Source: a bacterium
Lineage (GTDB): Bacteria; Orphanbacterota; Orphanbacteria; Orphanbacterales; Orphanbacteraceae
Direction: 5' to 3'
DNA: 40,278 nucleotides
Assembly: GCA_025782575.1 (NCBI GenBank)
Contig: JALGYY010000005.1
Span: 1-40,278, forward strand
Shown here: one piece after another, positions 35,397 to 40,278 of the stretch
Numbering within the stretch: the first letter of the stretch is position 1
Layout: the number at the start of each line of letters is the position of its first letter
The notes under the pieces: model-generated
What the model saw: only the letters and a program-made list of their open reading frames with translations
What the model was told of the DNA's origin: nothing
Databases searched by the model: none
Program-made: the position numbers and the translations under genes

Positions 35397-36308
35397 TCAA
35401 ATGAGAAGAACTCGCATGCCCACACTAGCGGTCCAGTCAGTACCGAGTTGAGTGCCGTTTGGTTCGTTACGAACGGGTAGCTGTAGCGAAGCTTCAACGA
35501 GCCACTTTCTTCCGCCGACAAACTGAATCCCTGGCGAGAGAAAAAGCTCTGAGCCGCCCGAGTCTGGGTTCTTTGTGCCGGCAACATCGGTGTGCCCGAT
35601 GGTGTTGCCGTTTAGTTCGAGGTAGAGATTGAACTGGGGTGACGGGTAGCGCTCGTAGACCCAGGGAAGGAGCCGAAACCCAAGAGCAGCGTGATATCCA
35701 ACGCGGTCACCGTAATCGATATCCCCGTTAGATGTGTTGTGGATGTAGATGGCTTCGCCGTAGAGGCCCCATCGCCCCTTTATCCAGCCTGCGACAACGC
35801 TTCCGCCATAATCGAGGGAACCTGTGCCGAGGGGAACGGGCGTCTCGTCGTCACCTGTGGGGAGTTTCGCCATGCCCTTCGCGGCCACTCGAAAGGTCTC
35901 ACCTTTCCGGTCCACTTGCAGGAGGAGTTTCTTCACAAAGGTCGAGACGTCGCCGACTCCTGAATGGGTCTTGTCCGTGTCTCTCGAGTCGAGCGTTTTC
36001 GATACGAACGGGACCACAGCACCGACCTGTAAGGTTGGTGTGAAATTGTAGGGAAGGGCGAGGGGCAAGACATAGGCTGTTATGGAACGATCCATCGGGT
36101 CGGTAATCTCGTTGCCGTCCCGGAGAAGAGTCCCTTTGCGAACAATCTTGAGGAATGTGCGAACGCCCCGTCCCTCAAGCCCGAGCATGATGGGCGTGTC
36201 GGTCAGGATGGGTGGCCCCTGAGCCCGGCTTGTGACCGGCATGCAGAGGGCCGCGGGGAAAATGGCGAGGAGGAGCACGGCACGGAGACGATATCTGCTG
36301 CCAGGCAC
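35397..36308 (-). CDS. Outer-membrane beta-barrel protein, MetA/transporter-like
   Basis: 303 residues from a GTG that overlaps the HMA gene's stop by one base (TAGTG). The signal peptide ends VTSRA-QGPP. Strands such as LPLALPYNFTPTLQVGAVVP, GSLDYGGSVVAGWIKGRWGL, FNLYLELNGNTIGHTDVAG and the closing WTASVGMRVLLI fit the Phenol_MetA_deg-type barrel family often found beside metal-resistance genes. It probably forms a channel in the outer membrane; substrate unknown. Confidence 0.75.
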   Translation of the reverse strand: MPGSRYRLRAVLLLAIFPAALCMPVTSRAQGPPILTDTPIMLGLEGRGVRTFLKIVRKGTLLRDGNEITDPMDRSITAYVLPLALPYNFTPTLQVGAVVPFVSKTLDSRDTDKTHSGVGDVSTFVKKLLLQVDRKGETFRVAAKGMAKLPTGDDETPVPLGTGSLDYGGSVVAGWIKGRWGLYGEAIYIHNTSNGDIDYGDRVGYHAALGFRLLPWVYERYPSPQFNLYLELNGNTIGHTDVAGTKNPDSGGSELFLSPGIQFVGGRKWLVEASLQLPVRNEPNGTQLGTDWTASVGMRVLLI

Positions 36309-36832
36309 TACGGTTTCTCCGCCCGAAGAGCCGCTACCCGGGTAAGTGATAGACGCGGCGGGCCGGTGCTTTCGTCGCTTTCCTCGTGAAGGACATAGAC
36401 TCCCAGAATTTCGTAGTTATCCCAATCTCCGGTCCCGACCGAAGAGAGTACCTCGTTCGGGTCGAGTCGGAAGAGAAGCGTTCCATCGGCGGCGACGAGA
36501 ACGGCGCCGCCGCCCCGCAGTTCAATACGCCCCGCAGCACTCACGCGCATGTCACGCGGGGTAAACCCGGCGTCTTTGACTGCGACTGGGATACCCTCTA
36601 GGTCGACCTGGCTATCCGTCACGGGAGTAAGGGTGGCGGTTCCCTGGTTGACGTTGATGGCGATTCCGCTAATGCCGCCGATCCGCTTCAGGTTTTTTTC
36701 CAGGCTATAAGCACAGAAGGGACAGGCAAGGCCGTCAACCTCAATTGTAACCTCCAGAATCTGCGCAACTCCCGGGGCGGGGAGCAAAAGAGTGAGCGCC
36801 ATCAGAGCGGCCAGGGGGACAATCTGTTTCAT
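36308..36832 (-). CDS. Exported HMA-domain metal-binding protein
   Basis: 174 residues from ATG 36832, with GGGAGACAAAG just upstream; the frame to 36937 overlaps the thioredoxin remnant. After a signal peptide (ending APGVA-QILE) comes one heavy-metal-associated domain with the metal loop GLACPFCAYSLEKNL (CxxC) and the ferredoxin-like ending GIPVAVKDAGFTPRDM. The last 80 residues form a small beta-rich domain of unknown role. A periplasmic mercury, copper or silver carrier in the style of MerP is likely. Confidence 0.85.
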   Translation of the reverse strand: MKQIVPLAALMALTLLLPAPGVAQILEVTIEVDGLACPFCAYSLEKNLKRIGGISGIAINVNQGTATLTPVTDSQVDLEGIPVAVKDAGFTPRDMRVSAAGRIELRGGGAVLVAADGTLLFRLDPNEVLSSVGTGDWDNYEILGVYVLHEESDESTGPPRLSLTRVAALRAEKP

Positions 36833-36845
36833 TCTTTGTCTCCCA

Positions 36846-37031
36846 TTAGTGTTGTGTCCGAGCGGAAAGACACAATCGTACAGTTTTTTGCTTCGCGATC
36901 GCGCTGGCATCGTGCATGTCGAGAGCAGCGACGTCACGCGATGGGCGGGTCAGACGCTTCACACGCGACACGGTGTCATTACATGCGGGACATCCCGTAG
37001 TGAACACCTCTGGAATTCGGATTGCTGTCAT
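36846..37031 (-). pseudogene. Truncated thioredoxin/glutaredoxin-like gene
   Basis: A 61-residue frame with AGGA before its ATG starts MTAIRIPEVFTTGCPACNDT. EVFTTGCPACNDTVSRVKRL and LDMHDASAIAKQKTVR correspond to the first two thirds of small thioredoxin-fold proteins (redox CxxC) common in metal operons. The expected second half with the cis-Pro strand is missing; the frame ends in an unrelated tail. I read it as a 3'-truncated relic, though a short product may still be made. Confidence 0.6.
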
Positions 37032-37135
37032 TGTGATGTTCCTTTACTTTTGTCCTGTTCTTGAGTGCCGGAGCCCCCGTCGGATCCTCGGCGTTCGTAG
37101 CAATGGAGTGTCCGAAGGTTGACGCCGACTTGCAT
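37028..37135 (-). pseudogene. Remnant of a MerR-family regulator
   Basis: A 35-codon frame starts MQVGVNLRTLHCYERRGSDG. VGVNLRTLHCYERRG is the heart of the MerR helix-turn-helix (family form: GVNxxTLRYYERRGL). Nothing of the rest of a MerR protein follows; the frame runs into the thioredoxin relic, overlapping its ATG by four bases. It sits just downstream of a MerR-type promoter, where a merR gene might once have been. Confidence 0.55.
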
Positions 37136-37169
37136 AGTTTCTCTTGTCATCCAAAGTTCCGTTACTCTA

Positions 37170-37201
37170 AAGATACACTCTATACCTAGGTAGAGAGTCC
37201 A
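37170..37201 (-). promoter_or_regulatory. MerR-type promoter with 20-bp spacer and operator dyad
   Basis: On the minus strand the -35 is TGGACT (37201-37196) and the -10 is TATCTT (37175-37170), 20 bp apart, the over-long spacing that MerR-family activators correct by twisting DNA. The spacer is a near-perfect dyad, ACTCTcTACCTAGGTAtAGAGT (37198-37177), with one mismatched pair. It should drive the HMA-barrel-NHL cassette. The regulator must be encoded elsewhere since only a fragment of merR remains here. Confidence 0.7.
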
Positions 37202-37379
37202 GGGGATAGGGGACTTTTCTTATAATTCCTCTTGGGAAATCAGGGACAGAGACTTGGTGGGACCGGATGGGGCTGCGACCCTGGCCCGGATCATGTAGAT
37301 TAGAGGGTATGGCCCATTTACCGTCAGCCAGGAACGAAATGACGGGCGGATACACATCACCGAATGCGGAGATGAGTGC
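37202..37379. other. Upstream region of the plus-strand NHL gene
   Basis: A plus-strand TATAAT at 37221-37226 could be a -10 for the NHL gene, but no matching -35 is seen. Nothing else is recognised. Confidence 0.3.
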
Positions 37380-38372
37380 TTGATCAGACAGCTGAGCAGC
37401 ATTGCGCTTGTATGGATCGTCTTCAGCATCGGCTGTTCCGGCGACTTCACTGCCATAAACCTGCCGCTGTTCTCCGAGGGTGCGCCGGAGTTCGTGCTCG
37501 GCTGGGATCTGGAGATCAACGCCGATATAGGCGGGCTTGGGCAATCGGCGATCGCCACCGGTCCCCTTGGCGCAGTTTACGTTGCAGATTACGGTCATCA
37601 CAGAGTGCTCAAATACAATGACACCGGGAAACTCCTCGATTCATGGGGAACTCTCGGCTCGGCGGAGGGGGAGCTCTCGGGGCCATCGGGTATCGCGGTC
37701 GATCGGGACGGCTTCGTTTATGTAGCCGATTCTTTTAACGATCGGATTCAGAAGTTTTCCAGAAACGGATCCTTCATCATGGAGTGGGGAGCGTACGGGT
37801 CCGGTGAAGGTCAGTTCAACAGGCCGGCCGATCTGGCGGCGGATGGCCTGGGACATCTTTTTGTCGCCGACCCGTCTAACCGGCGAATTCAGAAATTTAC
37901 GACTGACGGCAGGTTCCTGCGCCAGTGGGATGACGCCGTGCCGATTTCGACGGCAAGGGGTGGATTTGACGGGATCGCGGCAGGCTTGAACGATGATGTT
38001 TTCGTGGCCGATCAGGCGAGATTCTGGGTCGGGCGGTATTCGAATGACGGCGAGTATCTACAGTCATTTGCTGTTTATGACACAGTGATTAGCACACCTG
38101 AAGAGGAGGAGGCCGAGGCGGACACAGCGATCTTCAGGTCAGTCCGTTTCATAGATGTGGCCGTGAGGGTTGACGGTCGTCTTTATGCTCTGGATAGCAG
38201 TGATGACCGGATCAGTGAGTTCGACGAAGATGGCATGCATCTGTCTGACTGGGATGATGGCGGCCGGCTCGAGGGGGCGCGGCGCATGGCGATCTCCCCG
38301 AACGGCGACCTCTTCGTTCTTCGGGATTCGGCCGGCCGGATCGAGCGGTACACATGGCAGGTAGAGGATTGA
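37380..38372 (+). CDS. NHL-repeat lipoprotein, paralog of 34463-35377
   Basis: 330 residues from a TTG with GGAG eight nt upstream. A lipobox (WIVFSIGCSGD, Cys about residue 19) anchors it. Six NHL repeats follow, such as GPLGAVYVADYGHHRVLKYN, IAVDRDGFVYVADSFNDRIQ, ISPNGDLFVLRDSAGRIE; the fourth and fifth are separated by an acidic insert (TPEEEEAEADTAI). Its stop lies two bases before the start of the TRASH-DUF2231 gene, so they are co-translated. It is divergent from the cassette that holds its paralog. Confidence 0.85.
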   Translation: MIRQLSSIALVWIVFSIGCSGDFTAINLPLFSEGAPEFVLGWDLEINADIGGLGQSAIATGPLGAVYVADYGHHRVLKYNDTGKLLDSWGTLGSAEGELSGPSGIAVDRDGFVYVADSFNDRIQKFSRNGSFIMEWGAYGSGEGQFNRPADLAADGLGHLFVADPSNRRIQKFTTDGRFLRQWDDAVPISTARGGFDGIAAGLNDDVFVADQARFWVGRYSNDGEYLQSFAVYDTVISTPEEEEAEADTAIFRSVRFIDVAVRVDGRLYALDSSDDRISEFDEDGMHLSDWDDGGRLEGARRMAISPNGDLFVLRDSAGRIERYTWQVED

Positions 38373-38374
38373 AA

Positions 38375-39130
38375 ATGCTTCGATGGTGCCCGAAGATCGT
38401 TGCTGTGCGAATCGCGCTGGTGTGGCTGGCATTATCGATGGTCGTCGGCGCCTCGGAGGCGGCGAATCCCGCGGCCGTCGTGCCCGACAATCCGATGTGT
38501 CCGGTCATGCTGGGGAGCGCGGTCGATCCTGAATTCTGGCTCGACTATAATGGTAAGCGGATCTGGTTCTGCTGCGATAACTGTCGGGCACGCTTTATTG
38601 CCAACCCCGATTTCTTCATGCCCAATGTAGAAGATGAGGCCTACCAGACAGCCGGTACGACCGGGTCCGGTGAGCCGGCCGGTTTTGTCGGTTCGCTCAT
38701 CGGTCTTGCGGGTCGGTGGCATCCGGTGGCGGTTCACTTTCCGATTGCGCTCGCACTCGCTGCGTTGCTCGCCGAGATCATGACCATCATGACGGGGGCA
38801 AGGACTTTTCTACCTGTCTCTCGTTTTCTTCTCTGGACTGCCGTCGCCGGCGCTCTGCTCGCAGCCCCCTTCGGATGGGCTGCCGCACATGGCGCCGGCT
38901 ACTCCGAGGTCGTTCAGCAGACTGTGTTCCGGCACCGCTGGCTCGGCACGGGAGGAGGGGCAATTCTGCTGATCGCGCTCCTGGCCAGGGAGGTGGCCGA
39001 AAAACCGAAAGACCGGAAATTTGCCTGGGGGCTCTACAGGCTCTCTCTCTTCGTAGGAGCGGTCGCGATCGCTCTGGCCGGCTACTTCGGGGGGGTGCTC
39101 GTCTATGGGCCGGATCACTTCCGATTCTGA
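38375..39130 (+). CDS. TRASH-DUF2231 membrane protein, paralog of 30298-31083
   Basis: 251 residues from ATG 38375 (AGAGG upstream). After a signal peptide (VVGASEA) the TRASH/YHS-type part reads NPMCPVMLGSAVDPEFWLDY, KRIWFCCDNCRARFIANP, and the membrane part starts RWHPVAVHFPIALALAALLA with HRWLGTGGGAILLIALL and ends GYFGGVLVYGPDHFRF. The order and the endings match the copy in the Cus operon (GHFGATLIHGTEHFKW), so the two are clear paralogs placed in two different metal cassettes. Confidence 0.8.
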   Translation: MLRWCPKIVAVRIALVWLALSMVVGASEAANPAAVVPDNPMCPVMLGSAVDPEFWLDYNGKRIWFCCDNCRARFIANPDFFMPNVEDEAYQTAGTTGSGEPAGFVGSLIGLAGRWHPVAVHFPIALALAALLAEIMTIMTGARTFLPVSRFLLWTAVAGALLAAPFGWAAAHGAGYSEVVQQTVFRHRWLGTGGGAILLIALLAREVAEKPKDRKFAWGLYRLSLFVGAVAIALAGYFGGVLVYGPDHFRF

Positions 39131-39154
39131 GCGGCACCTGATACTATCCAAGCC

Positions 39155-40120
39155 ATGAATTCGAAAAGAGTCGCTGTCGGAATCGCCATTCTGTTGATTG
39201 CAGTCGCTGTCTCACTTGCCGGCTGTCTCGATGCCGACCCGATCGGCGCACCTCACGACAACGCATCCGTTTCAGTTCAGATGTCGGTCATACCGGCGAG
39301 GCCCGGGAAAACGGTCGCCATCGACTCGATCAGGATCGCCATCTACGATGTGGCCGGCGATGCGTCGACAGCCGTGCCCGACACATTCCCGTTGGCGGCG
39401 CTGGCGGAAGCGGGTGGAAACCTCGACGGGTTTCTGGAAGTAAACGACGCGACCGGTACCCACTTTCTTTCGACATTGCGCATTGATCTGACGGAGAAGT
39501 CCCCTTATCGGGTCGTTGCCTATCTGGCCATCGATGGGGAAGGGGAGTTCGATGGGGAGCGTTCGGTTGAACTGAAGCCGGGTGAGGACCGGGCGCTCGT
39601 CATGGTGATGAGCGATGCGGGCCCTGTCAATCCGGGGAGCTTCGACCTGTCGCTCTCCAAAACTGTAGTGGCCGTCCGGGATATCGCCCGAATTCCTGTC
39701 ATATTGGAGAACGCCGATCTTATTGGCGGAATTCAGTTCCGCCTGGTGTTCGATCGCGAGGTGGTGGAGTCGGTAACCGGGATCGAAGTCGATCCGGCGA
39801 GCCGGCTCTACGTGGAGAGAGAGGACGGAACAAAAGAACCGATTGAATCGAGTTTCAACATGCCCACCGATTCTACCGTGCAGGTTGTTACTGTCGATCT
39901 TCATGTGGGGGAGGGGGACAGTCTTGAAGCGCCGCTCGCGGCAATACCGCCGGGAAGAGACCTGGTCTGTTTTGTGCGGCTCGACCTGATCGATAATCTG
40001 ACCGGCCTCCCCGATACGATGGATCTTCGACTGGAGAACGTCTTTTTCTCGACCCCTTCCGGCAGCACCGATATTGCCGTTCCCGATCCACGGGGCGCGC
40101 TTCTAATTATTACGGAATAG
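39155..40120 (+). CDS. Lipoprotein with a cohesin-like domain
   Basis: 321 residues. A lipobox (AVSLAGCLD, Cys about residue 24) is followed by a beta-rich domain to about residue 150 (SVQMSVIPARPGKTVAIDS, YRVVAYLAIDGEGEFDGE). A second domain at about 160-320 resembles a cohesin fold: ARIPVILENADLIGGIQFRL, then VTVDLHVGEGDS and VCFVRLDLIDNLTG. In uncultured lineages such domains are part of surface lipoproteins. No ribosome site stands out; translation may rely on the upstream TRASH gene 24 nt away. Confidence 0.7.
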   Translation: MNSKRVAVGIAILLIAVAVSLAGCLDADPIGAPHDNASVSVQMSVIPARPGKTVAIDSIRIAIYDVAGDASTAVPDTFPLAALAEAGGNLDGFLEVNDATGTHFLSTLRIDLTEKSPYRVVAYLAIDGEGEFDGERSVELKPGEDRALVMVMSDAGPVNPGSFDLSLSKTVVAVRDIARIPVILENADLIGGIQFRLVFDREVVESVTGIEVDPASRLYVEREDGTKEPIESSFNMPTDSTVQVVTVDLHVGEGDSLEAPLAAIPPGRDLVCFVRLDLIDNLTGLPDTMDLRLENVFFSTPSGSTDIAVPDPRGALLIITE

Positions 40121-40278
40121 ATGTCGGCGACGATTCAGCGGATCGAAACCGCTCGTTCTGCATTCCCCGCCGATCAACGATTCGAAAGTGCCATCTTGCG
40201 AGCCGCCAGTCGGTTGTGTTTACCACAGAGAAGACGCAGATTCTTGATGGAGTGCTCCCCGCCCCGGCAAAATGGCGT
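40121..40278 (+). CDS. Possible partial gene running off the window
   Basis: An ATG directly after the previous stop (TAGATG) opens a frame of 52 codons to the window edge, starting MSATIQRIETARSAFPADQR. It is too short to recognise and lacks a clear ribosome site; coupling to the lipoprotein gene would explain that. Confidence 0.3.
   Translation, partial: MSATIQRIETARSAFPADQRFESAILRAASRLCLPQRRRRFLMECSPPRQNG

Overview
This window looks like chromosome from a Gram-negative, probably uncultured bacterium. It has many lipobox and signal-peptide proteins, outer-membrane beta-barrel candidates, a TolC/RND efflux system, AGGAGG-type ribosome sites with frequent GTG/TTG starts, and NHL-repeat and cohesin-like lipoproteins. 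That mix fits FCB-superphylum candidate lineages (Eisenbacteria, Krumholzibacteria, Zixibacteria and similar), but no rRNA or marker gene is present, so the placement is inference. No tRNA, CRISPR array or intact insertion sequence was seen.

Layout. 1-1.5 kb: two secreted proteins of unknown role and a decayed tandem copy of one. 1.7-5 kb: a small CxxC protein, a GT2 glycosyltransferase and a GNAT acetyltransferase in one operon, then a DUF4143-type ATPase. 5-6.8 kb: arsR-acr3 arsenite efflux with a consensus sigma70 promoter. 7-8.7 kb: tusA, an unknown gene and two half-size YeeE/YedE transporters (sulfur uptake). 8.9-12 kb: a lipobox SPFH protein and a single-domain response regulator, divergent from a membrane HAMP protein fused to a (p)ppGpp synthetase domain. 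12.2-15.1 kb: a permease-ATPase-permease ABC exporter. 15.1-16.4 kb: no recognisable gene. 16.4-18.9 kb: an HtrA protease and an NtrC-type sigma54 activator. 19.3-32.4 kb (minus strand): a large copper/silver-type resistance block made of a Cys-rich protein, a triple-TRASH protein, a TRASH-DUF2231 protein, CusC, CusB, CusA and CopA, followed by a separately promoted Met/His-rich protein and a beta-barrel protein. 32.7-33.3 kb: a ruined second copy of the sigma54 activator. 33.3-37.2 kb (minus): a second metal cassette (HMA protein, outer-membrane protein, NHL lipoprotein, unknown) behind a MerR-type 20-bp-spacer promoter, with remnants of merR and of a thioredoxin-like gene. 37.4-40.1 kb (plus): NHL lipoprotein, a second TRASH-DUF2231 protein and a cohesin-like lipoprotein.

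Most interesting reading. A palindromic site, core AGAATATTCT, occurs as tandem pairs spaced 20, 21 or 31 bp (whole helical turns). The pairs lie upstream of the sigma54 activator gene, the Met-rich gene and the large efflux operon, and in degenerate form upstream of the HAMP-(p)ppGpp synthetase gene. Three of these four targets also carry a GG-N10-GC sigma54 promoter at the right distance. This suggests one sigma54 regulon joining envelope metal detoxification to a membrane-anchored alarmone synthetase. The sites are read directly from sequence; the regulon and its signal are inference. No histidine kinase for the activator is visible in the window.
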